A stretch of 64,000 nt of DNA from NCBI GenBank assembly GCA_002335865.1, contig DDCY01000029.1, forward strand, positions 1 through 64,000, written 5' to 3'. The notes beneath the pieces are model-generated. The model did not search any database and had not been told where the DNA came from. It saw nothing but the letters and a program-made list of their open reading frames with translations. Positions within the stretch are counted from its first letter, which is position 1. The number at the start of each line of letters is the position of its first letter. This stretch comes from Saprospiraceae bacterium UBA1994 (lineage in GTDB: Bacteria; Bacteroidota; Bacteroidia; Chitinophagales; Saprospiraceae). Shown one piece after another: positions 46,152 to 55,001 of the stretch. A program made the translations under genes and the position numbers.

Positions 46152-48569
46152 TTAGAATGCGTATCCTACTCCGATTTGTAGGTTTCCAAAACCTAAAGTA
46201 CCTTGAGATCTAATCTCCTTAAATGATCTCCAATAACCACCATCATTTGGATCAGGATAGGTATTACGCAGTTTATACCCAAAGTCAAATCTAATTAAGA
46301 AAAAATCAAAATCAAATCTTAAACCCCAACCTCCAGCTACAGCGATCTGTTTGTGGAAATCACCACTTATCTCCGCACTGTCTCTAAATCCATCTGCTTT
46401 GAGTAGCCAAATGTTACCTGCATCGGTAAAGATAGCTCCCTCTAACTTTCCTGCGAAAAAAGGGACTTTAAATATATCAAATCTATATTCTAGGTTGAGT
46501 TCGAGACGTATATCACCTTTTTGATAAAATAGTTGATCGGGGTCTGGTGCTATTAGAAGTTTTGAGTATCCTCCAGGACCTATTTCTGATTGCTCCCATC
46601 CTCTAAGTGACGTAGGACCTCCCACACCAAATTGCTCTCTAAATGGTACAATATCTTCTCCACCAAATGGATTGACTATACCCAAGAATAATCTACTAGC
46701 AAATTCTGATTTTTTATTCAATTCTTTTTTTCCTCTGATGTCAAAAGATACTTTAGTAAACTTAGCAAAATTTACATCTTCTCGATCATTTACACCTTTG
46801 ATTAACCATAGCGTTTCATTTCCAGTTATACCATTGTATGCTTTATTAGCTAGCCATGTCTCTAAACCAGACTGACCAAAATAACCTGCAAATGCCCAAG
46901 AGTATCCTCGTTGAGATACTTTACTTTGTTTACTAAAAGTGATATCTCTGAAAAATAAAGATGTAATCAAGTAATCTTCAAAACTATTGATGATAGCAGG
47001 ATTGTTACCTATCTGAGTCAAAAGTTTTGGTTTGATTTCAGCAAGATTTAGATTGAAAGAGGTCTGTCTGATATTGTATCTAGTATATAGGTTTGGATTA
47101 AACGAATAACCGAATGATACTCCGATCTCCTCTTCATCCAGAAATTCTTTGATCCGTTGTATTCTTACTCCGCCTTCTATATTAGTTTGCGCTTGCTCTT
47201 TGAATGACTTGAGTCCATCAGCAGATACTAGTCTCATAGCTCTAAGTATACTAGACATTCCTAAAAGATTGACTTCTCGTGGTATCTGTAATGAGTTTTG
47301 TAAAGATAGACTTATCGTCCTAGTGTCGAATGGATTGAGTTCAAGCTCTTGACCATATTCTAGTCCAATAGAATAGTTTTCTGATCCACCAAAAGCATTC
47401 CTATTATTAAATGTAGTACTAAGTGAATATCCTATTATATCTTTGTTACCAACAGATATGCTTGAGTAAAAAAGATCTGCCCCATAGTCACCTATCCATT
47501 TATTTTGGTAGGCAGTCAAGAAAATGTCAAAATTAATAATGGTATCAGAAGTCATATTAGCCGATGGATTCATTGATACAAATCTGTAACTAGATAAGCC
47601 GGAAAGTCCTTTGAATGTTTTTAGTCTATCATCTTTCTTGACGACGTTCCCGGGTTCTATAAAAACTCTGTAGCTAAGAGCTGATGGTTTGACTAGGAAG
47701 TCTTTGTTTTTACCTAAGTATGTATACTTACCAATTTTCTGAGAATAAAGACCATCTATAGTAGCATCACGAAAATAGTCAGTATATATATTGACATCAC
47801 CGACACTATATCTTTTGTGAATCTTTCCTGGTGCGGGGGGATAGATTTCTATAAACATATCTACCTTATGATCTAGTCCTGTGCTATCTCCTTTGATATC
47901 TATATAATTTGGTGCAAAGTTGGCATACCCCTCGTTTTGTAGTTTATTTACGATCCGAGTCTTCTCTAGATCAAATGCTGTAGCATTCAATGGATCACCA
48001 ACCTTGATTAGACTATTGCTTTGCATACCTTTAATAATATTTACCATATTTGTATCCTTGCCTATGTAGGATATGCTATTAATATAGTATCTTCTACTCG
48101 CATCTATGATATACTCTACATAGGTTTTGTAATTTACATTGGAACTATCGACAGAGACATTGGCATCATAAAATCCTTTCTTATTTCTAAGGAATTTTTC
48201 CATACTGGCGGCAGTCTCTTCCGATGTGAAATGATCATAAATTACAGGAGGTGTACCAAGGTATTTCCGGGCGAAGTTATTGTACCATTTGGTGTCATCC
48301 TCATCATCATTGATCATATAGATCCATTCTTGAGGTATAAATCCAATTATTGTTCCATTGGTCTCTTGAGCTATAAATGAATTTAACTCGTTTTTGAGTA
48401 GCCACTCATTCTCAATTTTATCCTGTACTTTAAGGGTTACTTTGTTCTCTTCGAGGATAGATTGTCCCTCTAAAAGATGCTTGCCAGGATTGCAGGATGA
48501 CATAACCATTAACACAAGCAATAGTGCTAGTGTACAATAGTATATATTTTCGCTATATCTTGTGGTCAT
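46152..48569 (-). CDS. Lipidated BamA/TamA-like outer-membrane protein
   Basis: An 805-residue protein with a lipobox at MSSC (Cys26). POTRA-like repeats (about 45-320) are followed by an Omp85-type barrel (about 370-805) containing GVGGPTSLRGWEQ near residue 650, the conserved loop-6 (V/I)RG(F/W)-like motif, and LRFDFDFFLIRFDFGYKLRN near the end. The last residue is Phe, the usual barrel-assembly signal. It probably inserts or exports outer-membrane proteins. Lipidated Omp85 proteins of this kind occur in Bacteroidota in addition to the true BamA. Confidence 0.9.
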   Translation of the reverse strand: MTTRYSENIYYCTLALLLVLMVMSSCNPGKHLLEGQSILEENKVTLKVQDKIENEWLLKNELNSFIAQETNGTIIGFIPQEWIYMINDDEDDTKWYNNFARKYLGTPPVIYDHFTSEETAASMEKFLRNKKGFYDANVSVDSSNVNYKTYVEYIIDASRRYYINSISYIGKDTNMVNIIKGMQSNSLIKVGDPLNATAFDLEKTRIVNKLQNEGYANFAPNYIDIKGDSTGLDHKVDMFIEIYPPAPGKIHKRYSVGDVNIYTDYFRDATIDGLYSQKIGKYTYLGKNKDFLVKPSALSYRVFIEPGNVVKKDDRLKTFKGLSGLSSYRFVSMNPSANMTSDTIINFDIFLTAYQNKWIGDYGADLFYSSISVGNKDIIGYSLSTTFNNRNAFGGSENYSIGLEYGQELELNPFDTRTISLSLQNSLQIPREVNLLGMSSILRAMRLVSADGLKSFKEQAQTNIEGGVRIQRIKEFLDEEEIGVSFGYSFNPNLYTRYNIRQTSFNLNLAEIKPKLLTQIGNNPAIINSFEDYLITSLFFRDITFSKQSKVSQRGYSWAFAGYFGQSGLETWLANKAYNGITGNETLWLIKGVNDREDVNFAKFTKVSFDIRGKKELNKKSEFASRLFLGIVNPFGGEDIVPFREQFGVGGPTSLRGWEQSEIGPGGYSKLLIAPDPDQLFYQKGDIRLELNLEYRFDIFKVPFFAGKLEGAIFTDAGNIWLLKADGFRDSAEISGDFHKQIAVAGGWGLRFDFDFFLIRFDFGYKLRNTYPDPNDGGYWRSFKEIRSQGTLGFGNLQIGVGYAF

Positions 48570-48625
48570 AAATAACTTTCAAGATGATTTATACCCCTAA
48601 TCAATTAGGATTGTAATCCATCATC

Positions 48626-49441
48626 ATGAACGTTTGTTATCGTTTTAGTGAAAGAATTACAATTTATATCAATAATATTCCAAATACTACACCATTGCTT
48701 ACTGCATCAGACATCAAATATCTACAATCTCTGCGCCTTGGAAAGTTCAGACAAAAGTATAATAAATTCGTTGTAGAGGGCGATAAATGCTGTGTCGAAT
48801 TTCTAAAGACGCAGATGTACCATATTGATACAATATACGCATCAAAAGATTGGGAAAGGTTGCATACTGATATTCTATTACCTTTTAATAGTAAAGTCAC
48901 AATAATAGACTTTAAGGAGATGAAAAAGATCTCACAGCTAAAAACGCCTACGGAAGTCTTTTTGCTATGCGATATGGACGATAATAGTATTAAACAATCG
49001 TTAATGTCTGATTCGATTCTTTATCTAGATGGAATACAGAATCCAGGAAACCTTGGTACTATAATACGTACTGCTGATTGGTACGGTATATCGCAGTTAG
49101 TCTGTAGTGGAGATACAGTAGACTTTTATCATCCTAAGGTAGTCCAAGCGGCTATGGGAAGTCATAATCGTATGCAATATTTCGTTGCGGATCTATCAGA
49201 GCTAGTATCTATCAGTAATCATAAAGTATTAGGTGCTGCGCTCGACGGATTACCAATAGATCGAAAAGAGCCTCTCACACCATGTATCTTAGTTATAGGA
49301 AACGAAGGCAAAGGTATTCGTAGAGATAATATGCAATACATTGAGCGTAAGATACTAATTACAGGTTCTCAAGATAAGATTGCGGAATCACTCAATGCTA
49401 GCATTGCGACAGCTATTTTATTAGATAGATTATTTGGCTAG
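48626..49441 (+). CDS. SpoU/TrmH-family RNA 2'-O-methyltransferase
   Basis: A 271-residue SPOUT methyltransferase. A substrate-binding N-terminal domain (LRLGKFRQKYNKFVVEGDKC, about 32-51) precedes the knot domain with motif 1 NPGNLGTIIRTADWYG, motif 2 VIGNEGKGIR and motif 3 SLNASIATAILLDRL. It methylates ribose in rRNA or tRNA using S-adenosylmethionine; the target base cannot be assigned. The first 25 residues look atypical, so the true start may be an alternative codon nearer ASDIKYLQSL. It is divergent from the BamA-like gene. Confidence 0.92.
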   Translation: MNVCYRFSERITIYINNIPNTTPLLTASDIKYLQSLRLGKFRQKYNKFVVEGDKCCVEFLKTQMYHIDTIYASKDWERLHTDILLPFNSKVTIIDFKEMKKISQLKTPTEVFLLCDMDDNSIKQSLMSDSILYLDGIQNPGNLGTIIRTADWYGISQLVCSGDTVDFYHPKVVQAAMGSHNRMQYFVADLSELVSISNHKVLGAALDGLPIDRKEPLTPCILVIGNEGKGIRRDNMQYIERKILITGSQDKIAESLNASIATAILLDRLFG

Positions 49442-49665
49442 TTGTTGTTTGTAAAACATTGAATTTATTTTAAATAGTGAATCTCTCATACATAAGAGAT
49501 AATTCCATTTACTATCTTAGATAGCACCCTATTCTCTCTTTGCCGAAGTTGGGAAGTACATTGAAATATGCAACTCAATGAGAGAATGAAAGCAAAAAGT
49601 TAAAATCAAAGATTGTCACCCTAATCACCCAATTGAAATTGTAAAGCCTAATGTATTGCTTATGG

Positions 49666-49691
49666 CCTGAGCGACTAAAGGAAGTCGAAGG
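49666..49691. repeat. REP-like imperfect palindrome
   Basis: The sequence resembles the dispersed CCTGAGC...TCGAAGG palindromes found between genes in many bacteria. Only one copy is seen in this window, so its repetitive nature is inferred. Confidence 0.35.
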
Positions 49692-49814
49692 GAAAAATGA
49701 TAAGGGTTACATATATTTTGATCGTAGTAGAGAAACCTTGCGAGGTCATAGAGGCTATACGATCAATAGGTCGGAAGTTATATGATGTTAATATTAAAAT
49801 TTATGCGACCGGAC

Positions 49815-49843
49815 AAAAACGGCCATCTCATTGAGACAGCCGT
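49815..49843 (-). terminator. Intrinsic terminator of ndk
   Basis: On the minus strand, ACGGC and GCCGT plus inner TCTCA/TGAGA pairs form the hairpin, followed by a run of five T. It lies 113 bases past the ndk stop; nothing else on that strand ends here. Confidence 0.75.
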
Positions 49844-49955
49844 AAATTGATCCAATCTTAGTGGTAAGATTTACTTTTTGTATTGAAAAAGAAATTAGAG
49901 AACCTAATTAAATGAATTCTAGATTTCATAAAGTCTCTCTTTCTTCCAATCTTCA

Positions 49956-50375
49956 TTAAAACATTTCTGTTCCTGCGAAGTGGAATGAGCCTTCGATAAC
50001 TGCATTATCATCACTATCAGATCCGTGTACTGCATTTTCTCCAATGCTCTTTGCGAATCTTGCTCTTATTGTACCTTTTGCTGCCTCTGAAGGGTTAGTA
50101 GCTCCGATAAGTGTACGAAAATCTACTACAGCATTGTCCTTCTCTAGGATAGCCGCAACGATAGGTCCGCTACTCATAAACTCTACTAATTCACCGTAAA
50201 ATGGTCTTTCAGCATGTACTGCATAAAATTCTCCAGCTTTCTCAGCTGATAGTTTTGTGTATTTCATAGCTACGATTCTGAAACCTGCTCCGTTGATTTG
50301 CTCTAAAATTGCACCGATGTGACCTCCTTTTACTGCGTCAGGCTTAATCATTGTAAATGTTCTGTTAGTTGCCAT
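49956..50375 (-). CDS. ndk: Nucleoside diphosphate kinase
   Basis: A 139-residue enzyme that transfers gamma-phosphate between nucleotides. The phosphorylated histidine is His117 in [25 protein letters not shown] at the N-terminus, [15 protein letters not shown] and [19 protein letters not shown] also match. Length is normal. A -7-like TAGTTTTG lies at 50423-50430 on the minus strand, without a clear -33 element. Confidence 0.98.
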   Translation of the reverse strand: MATNRTFTMIKPDAVKGGHIGAILEQINGAGFRIVAMKYTKLSAEKAGEFYAVHAERPFYGELVEFMSSGPIVAAILEKDNAVVDFRTLIGATNPSEAAKGTIRARFAKSIGENAVHGSDSDDNAVIEGSFHFAGTEMF

Positions 50376-50503
50376 TTTATGGGTATTTTATTATTATTTA
50401 TTCTATTTAATGAAAAACGATGCAAAACTAAGAAAGGTATTGATATCATGGAGCTTCTAACGTTGAATAAGTGCATTATTTTTCTCACCTTCGCATTATT
50501 ATT

Positions 50504-51517
50504 ATGATAGAGAACATAGAAGAATTGAAGAGTTTACTTAGCTCACCGCAAAATATAACGATTATAGCGCATCGTAATCCTGATGGAGATGCATTAGGAT
50601 CTGCACTAGGTTTGTCAGCATATCTTAAGCAGCAAGGGCATTTACTTAAAGTAGTAATGCCTAGCGAGCACCCTAAAGTGTTTGATTATTTGGTGGGTAT
50701 CGATGATATGATCATATTTGATCTCAAGCACAATGAAGCTAGAGAAGCATTTCGTAAGGCATCCCTTATATTTTGTTTAGATTTCAATGGACTAGATCGT
50801 ATAGATAAATTAGGGCCAGTAATAGCAGAATGCGAAGCCAAAAAGGTATTGATAGACCATCATTTAGATCCAGAACCATTTGCTGATTTTGTTTTGTCTG
50901 ATACAAGTGCGAGTTCTACAGCTGAATTAGTGTATGAGTTTATAGATTCTTTGGGAGGGGCTCAAGATATTAATATTCCTATTGGTGAGGCATTGTTCAC
51001 TGGGTTGATTACAGATACAGGGTCGTTTAAGTATAATACTAGATCTCAGACATATAGAGTTGCTGCAGCACTCAAGGATAGAGGAGTAGATGACTATTAT
51101 CTCAGTGATAAGATCTTCAATAGTATGAAGGAAAAGCATCTGAGAATACTCGGTCACTGTCTTGCTAATCGTATGAAGATCATACCGGAATACGGAGCAG
51201 CATATATTTATCTGAATCGTAAAGATTATATAGACTTTGATATACAACGTGGAGATACTGAAGGTATAGTTAACTACATGCTCAAGATGGATAATGTCGT
51301 GATGGCAGGTTTAATCTCCGAACAACCAACAATAGTCAAGTTGTCGCTAAGATCCAAAGGTGATATATCTGTACAAGAGATCTGTCGTCAACATTTCAAT
51401 GGAGGAGGCCATAAAAATGCATCTGGTGGGGGGGTATACAAGCCACTAAGTTATGTACTTAGAAAACTAGAAGAGGTAATTCCACAACACCTTACAAAAA
51501 TAGAAATTCTAAGCTGA
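50504..51517 (+). CDS. DHH-family phosphoesterase (NrnA-like)
   Basis: A 337-residue protein with DHH and DHHA1 domains. Metal-binding motifs are HRNPDGDALGSALG (about 25-38), the DFNGLDR region, IDHHLDPEP and TDTGSFKYNTRS. The C-terminal DHHA1 motif is HFNGGGHKNASGGG near 305. NrnA-like enzymes degrade nanoRNA and may also act on pAp or cyclic dinucleotide products. The ATG at 50504 is chosen because MIENIEELKSLLS begins the conserved part; a start at 50471 would add 11 residues. Confidence 0.94.
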   Translation: MIENIEELKSLLSSPQNITIIAHRNPDGDALGSALGLSAYLKQQGHLLKVVMPSEHPKVFDYLVGIDDMIIFDLKHNEAREAFRKASLIFCLDFNGLDRIDKLGPVIAECEAKKVLIDHHLDPEPFADFVLSDTSASSTAELVYEFIDSLGGAQDINIPIGEALFTGLITDTGSFKYNTRSQTYRVAAALKDRGVDDYYLSDKIFNSMKEKHLRILGHCLANRMKIIPEYGAAYIYLNRKDYIDFDIQRGDTEGIVNYMLKMDNVVMAGLISEQPTIVKLSLRSKGDISVQEICRQHFNGGGHKNASGGGVYKPLSYVLRKLEEVIPQHLTKIEILS

Positions 51518-51592
51518 TACAAATCTGTATCAGCATTATCAATATTATTAAAATATGGTGTGAAGCATCACAACATTAGCAAATTATTTATC

Positions 51593-52456
51593 ATGAAAAT
51601 AGTATCTAAATTATTAATAATAAGCGCTCTAATTGCAACTATCCATAGCTGTCAAGAAGCTCCAAAGATGATCGGTGGTTTCAAATACGAAACAACTAAA
51701 AAAGGAGGTGAAGTAGCAAAAGTTGGGGAATATGCCTACGTAGCGATTACGATCAAAGATCAAAACGACTCTATTCTTCAGGAGATGACGAAAGGGCCAA
51801 ATATGCCAATGTTCAAGATTCCTGCTAATCCTATTGTAGGAGCACAAGCTAATCCTATCCAAGATTTGGCAGCGGTGATAGGAGTAGGTGGTAAGGCAAC
51901 AATTTTTATGCCAGTAGATTCACTTAATAATCTACCAGCTAATATAATGGCTATGGACTACATTACTTATAATATGGAAATAACTAAGGTAGAAACTGAA
52001 GAAGAATATCAAGCAGAGATGCAAAGAATAAAAGACGAACAGGAAGCAGCTCAGAAAGAAGTTATAGAGGTAGTTAACGCTGACTTGGAAATATTCAAAG
52101 TAGGGACGTCTGACCTTATTATGACAACTCCAGAAGGCCTAAAATATATCATGCACGATGAAGGTAATGGTGCACAAGGTGAGGCAGGAAAATTAGCTTT
52201 AGTTGATTATTACGGAGTATTTTTGGATGGTGAGATGTTTGATAATTCTTATAGATCAGGAAGGCCATTTCAATTTACAGTAGGAAGACAAGAGGCTATA
52301 TCAGGATGGGATTTAGCTATACCATTATTAAAAGAAGGAGGAAATGCTACAATCTATGTACCATACACTTTGGCTTATGGAGAGGCTGGAAGACCACCTG
52401 TAATACCTGTAAAAACAGATTTAGTTTTTCACGTAGCATTACGCACTGTTAAATAG
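51593..52456 (+). CDS. FKBP-type peptidyl-prolyl isomerase lipoprotein, tandem FKBP
   Basis: A 287-residue lipoprotein from the ATG at 51593 (Cys20 in TIHSC); a GTG at 51560 would put 11 residues before the signal. The C-terminal FKBP domain (about 180-287) has VDYYGVFLDGEMFDNSY, AISGWDLAIPLLKEGG and YTLAYGEAGRPPVIP, a complete active-site pattern. An N-terminal domain (about 40-150) is FKBP-like but degenerate (VIGVGGKATIFMPVDSL) and probably acts as chaperone or dimer part. It helps fold envelope proteins. Confidence 0.92.
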   Translation: MKIVSKLLIISALIATIHSCQEAPKMIGGFKYETTKKGGEVAKVGEYAYVAITIKDQNDSILQEMTKGPNMPMFKIPANPIVGAQANPIQDLAAVIGVGGKATIFMPVDSLNNLPANIMAMDYITYNMEITKVETEEEYQAEMQRIKDEQEAAQKEVIEVVNADLEIFKVGTSDLIMTTPEGLKYIMHDEGNGAQGEAGKLALVDYYGVFLDGEMFDNSYRSGRPFQFTVGRQEAISGWDLAIPLLKEGGNATIYVPYTLAYGEAGRPPVIPVKTDLVFHVALRTVK

Positions 52457-52493
52457 AGTTATGCTAATTAATAGTGTTAGTTAGATTTTTACA

Positions 52494-53573
52494 ATGACGA
52501 TAGAACAACTCAAAGAAATACAGGCAAGGTTAGCTGTCATACGAGGTCATCTCGATATTGATAAGCGATCTATATCTGTATCTGAGTTGCAAGATCAAAC
52601 ATTGAATCCAGATTTTTGGAATGATAGTAAGTTAGCAGAATCTATCATGCGCGACCTAAAACTGCACAAGTCTTGGATTCAAAAGTACAATATACTCCTT
52701 GAGATGATAGACGAAGTCGAGGTCTTGTACGAATTTCAGAAGATGGAAGAAGCGACAGAAGAAGAGGTCAATCAAAAGTATAACAAAGCAGTAGAAGAAA
52801 TAGATGATGTAGAATTTCGTACTACACTCGATAAACCAGAAGATGAACTCTCATGTATTCTCCAAATCAATGCAGGAGCTGGAGGGACCGAAAGTTGCGA
52901 TTGGGCAGAGATGCTTTATAGAATGTATATCATGTGGGCTCAGTCCAATAACTTTAAAGTAGTAGAACTCAATAGGACGGATGGTGATGTAGCGGGAATC
53001 AAATCTATAGAGTTGGAAATCAACGGAGATTATACCTACGGGCTACTCCAAGGTGAAAACGGCGTTCATAGATTAGTCAGAATCAGTCCATTTAATTCTC
53101 AAGGGAAAAGAATGACTTCTTTTGCTTCTGTATTTGTACATCCGTTGGCTGATGATCGTATCGAGATAGAAATTAATCCAGCAGATATCGAATGGGATAC
53201 TTTCCGAGCGAGTGGAGCAGGTGGACAGCACGTAAATAAAACAGACTCTGCAGTAAGAGTACGTCACTTACCTACAGGTATTACTGCAGAATGTCAACAA
53301 GAGCGATCTCAACATCAAAATAGAGAAAAAGCATTAGTCATGCTAAAGTCCAGACTATACGAAGTAGAATTAGAAAAGCAACGTGCCGAGAAAGAAAAGA
53401 TCGAATCAGGGAAAATGAAAAATGAGTGGGGATCTCAAATTCGCTCGTATGTTTTAGATGATCGACGCGTAAAAGATCATAGAACTAACCATGAGACTCG
53501 CAATCCAGATGCAGTCTTAGATGGTGGCTTAGACAGCTTTCTTAAAGCCTACTTAATGTGGGTAGGGAGGTAA
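52494..53573 (+). CDS. prfB: Peptide chain release factor 2, without programmed frameshift
   Basis: A 359-residue class I release factor reading UGA and UAA. The GGQ motif that triggers peptide release is Gly243-Gly244-Gln245 in GAGGQHVNKTDSAVR. The codon-recognition tripeptide is SPF in VRISPFNSQG, typical of RF2. The coding frame is continuous through the place where many prfB genes carry CTTTGA, so this gene lacks the autoregulatory +1 frameshift. It starts 37 bp after the FKBP gene. Confidence 0.97.
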   Translation: MTIEQLKEIQARLAVIRGHLDIDKRSISVSELQDQTLNPDFWNDSKLAESIMRDLKLHKSWIQKYNILLEMIDEVEVLYEFQKMEEATEEEVNQKYNKAVEEIDDVEFRTTLDKPEDELSCILQINAGAGGTESCDWAEMLYRMYIMWAQSNNFKVVELNRTDGDVAGIKSIELEINGDYTYGLLQGENGVHRLVRISPFNSQGKRMTSFASVFVHPLADDRIEIEINPADIEWDTFRASGAGGQHVNKTDSAVRVRHLPTGITAECQQERSQHQNREKALVMLKSRLYEVELEKQRAEKEKIESGKMKNEWGSQIRSYVLDDRRVKDHRTNHETRNPDAVLDGGLDSFLKAYLMWVGR

Positions 53574-53761
53574 GTCAGTTTAATCTATTTTCATTAATCA
53601 AAGTAGTAGATAGGGAAAAATCAGTTTTTAGCTTCAAATTTCATATATCAACATTCTGTAGCAGATTTATATTGAGAATCTGATGAAATTTGACTTATAT
53701 AATTTTGATTATACCAACTAGTAAGGCTAGAAAGAAAAATCATATTAAATAAAACTACTAT

Positions 53762-53788
53762 ATATAATTTATATTATAAAAATTATAT
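53762..53788. promoter_or_regulatory. AT-rich palindrome upstream of the S24 regulator
   Basis: ATATAATTT and AAATTATAT flank a 9-base AT spacer, 85 bp before the S24 gene, inside a run of almost pure A/T. It is a candidate self-repression operator, but AT-rich DNA makes such palindromes easily by chance. Confidence 0.35.
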
Positions 53789-53872
53789 ATATATTTATAT
53801 ATGATTTGAATGGTCTCTTTTAGAATTAAGAGCCCAAAAATTCGTAAAATACTTTTTAACCAACTTTGAATA

Positions 53873-54715
53873 ATGAATAGTATTGTAACCAAGAGGTTTT
53901 TACACTGTGTAGAATTTCTCAAAGAGCAAGGTAGTATCCGGTCGATACGACAGTTTTCGCAAAGTTTAGGATTTCAACCTCAGAGTATGGGAGAGATACT
54001 TAAGTTAAAAAGAGACGTCACTCTTGAACTCGTCAGAAAGACGATCGAAACTTATAACCTCAATCCGAATTTTTTATTTAGTGGTCTTGGTGAAATGCTC
54101 AGTACATCTATAGATGGAGGCATACTTACAGTCATTACTAATAATGAACAGGAAGAACGAATTGCCTATGTACCTGTCGCGGCCCAAGCTGGTTATAACG
54201 ATCATTTGAGCAGCCCTATATATCTTGAGGAACTACCGACATTCTCATTGCCAGGATACAAGTATCAACATGGTACACACAGATGTTTTGATGTATCAGG
54301 AGATAGTATGGAGCCAACGCTCTATACCTCTGATAAGGTAGTATGTTCTTACGTTGATTCAGAAATGAAATACCGTAGTCTAAGATCTAATCAAGTATAT
54401 ATCGTTGTTACACAATCAGAAGTCCTTATAAAAAGGGTAGTAAACAGTCTTAGAATAAATGGTACTTTAGAATTGTATTCAGATAATAATTATTATGAGC
54501 CATATATAGTAGATGGAGATGACGTTCAGGAAGTATGGAGAGTTGAATCCGTTATTTCTAACTTTGTGTCTTCTCCATCACATGAGCGTAACGCGCTTCA
54601 CGAAGAAATTAAGGATATGCAAACTAAGATGAGTGACCAATCAAGTCTGATCAGAAATCTCAATAAGACCATCGAGCTTCTCATAAAGCAAACAAGAACG
54701 ACATCTATTAGTTAG
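53873..54715 (+). CDS. XRE-HTH/S24 LexA-like transcriptional regulator
   Basis: A 280-residue protein. An N-terminal helix-turn-helix (about 15-65; SIRSIRQFSQSLGFQPQSMGEIL) is joined to a C-terminal S24 peptidase-like domain (about 95-225). The serine is Ser145 in VSGDSMEPT and the lysine is Lys187 in VLIKRVV, the LexA/CI self-cleavage pair. A coiled coil (about 240-270) ends the protein. Such proteins repress stress or phage genes and may cleave on RecA activation. No phage genes lie nearby, so it is probably a chromosomal regulator. Confidence 0.88.
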   Translation: MNSIVTKRFLHCVEFLKEQGSIRSIRQFSQSLGFQPQSMGEILKLKRDVTLELVRKTIETYNLNPNFLFSGLGEMLSTSIDGGILTVITNNEQEERIAYVPVAAQAGYNDHLSSPIYLEELPTFSLPGYKYQHGTHRCFDVSGDSMEPTLYTSDKVVCSYVDSEMKYRSLRSNQVYIVVTQSEVLIKRVVNSLRINGTLELYSDNNYYEPYIVDGDDVQEVWRVESVISNFVSSPSHERNALHEEIKDMQTKMSDQSSLIRNLNKTIELLIKQTRTTSIS

Positions 54716-54925
54716 AAAGAAAAAGTTTAGCAAATTCAAAAGTAGGTACATTATGTAGTTGCTCTTTTTTTGAAAAAGTGCGTTTTTTGAAATAATTTGT
54801 CTCGACTTATTTTTTCTGACTTTGGTAATATTCATATAGATCTTTGCAAATTCCATTTTACTCTTTCCATTAATCATTGTCTCTCAAATTATTTATTTGA
54901 TTTTATCCTTAGATTAAAGCATAAA

Positions 54926-54957
54926 AAAGCGACTACATCCCATGATGCAGTCGCTTT
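54926..54957 (-). terminator. Hairpin terminator between S24 gene and M36 protease gene
   Basis: AAAGCGACT and AGTCGCTTT form a 9-bp stem with an inner CATC/GATG extension. On the minus strand it is followed by six T, fitting the M36 gene that ends 45 bp away. It may also stop plus-strand transcription. Confidence 0.82.
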
Positions 54958-55001
54958 CTTTATGCGCTTTGTGCTTAACTACTAAGTGCTTTTAGTTACT
55001 G

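Larger units (their letters stand above)
49442..49955. other. Intergenic region between trmH-like gene and ndk
   Basis: These 514 bases carry the ndk terminator (49815-49843), a REP-like imperfect palindrome (49666-49691; CCTGAGCGA and GAAGTCGAAGG) and a 44-codon frame starting at about 49651 (MYCLWPERLKEVEGKNDKG). That frame has no recognised homologue and is probably chance or a gene remnant. No promoter was identified with confidence. Confidence 0.45.

Noticed and set aside
45990..46181. 63-codon plus-strand frame between the M36 gene and the BamA-like gene
   Set aside because: It overlaps the 3' end of the BamA-like gene, has no recognisable motif and no ribosome-binding context. Its hydrophobic look is expected for AT-rich DNA.
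53873..54715. S24 regulator as part of a prophage
   Set aside because: Flanking genes are prfB and a secreted protease; no integrase, attachment site or structural phage genes are visible.
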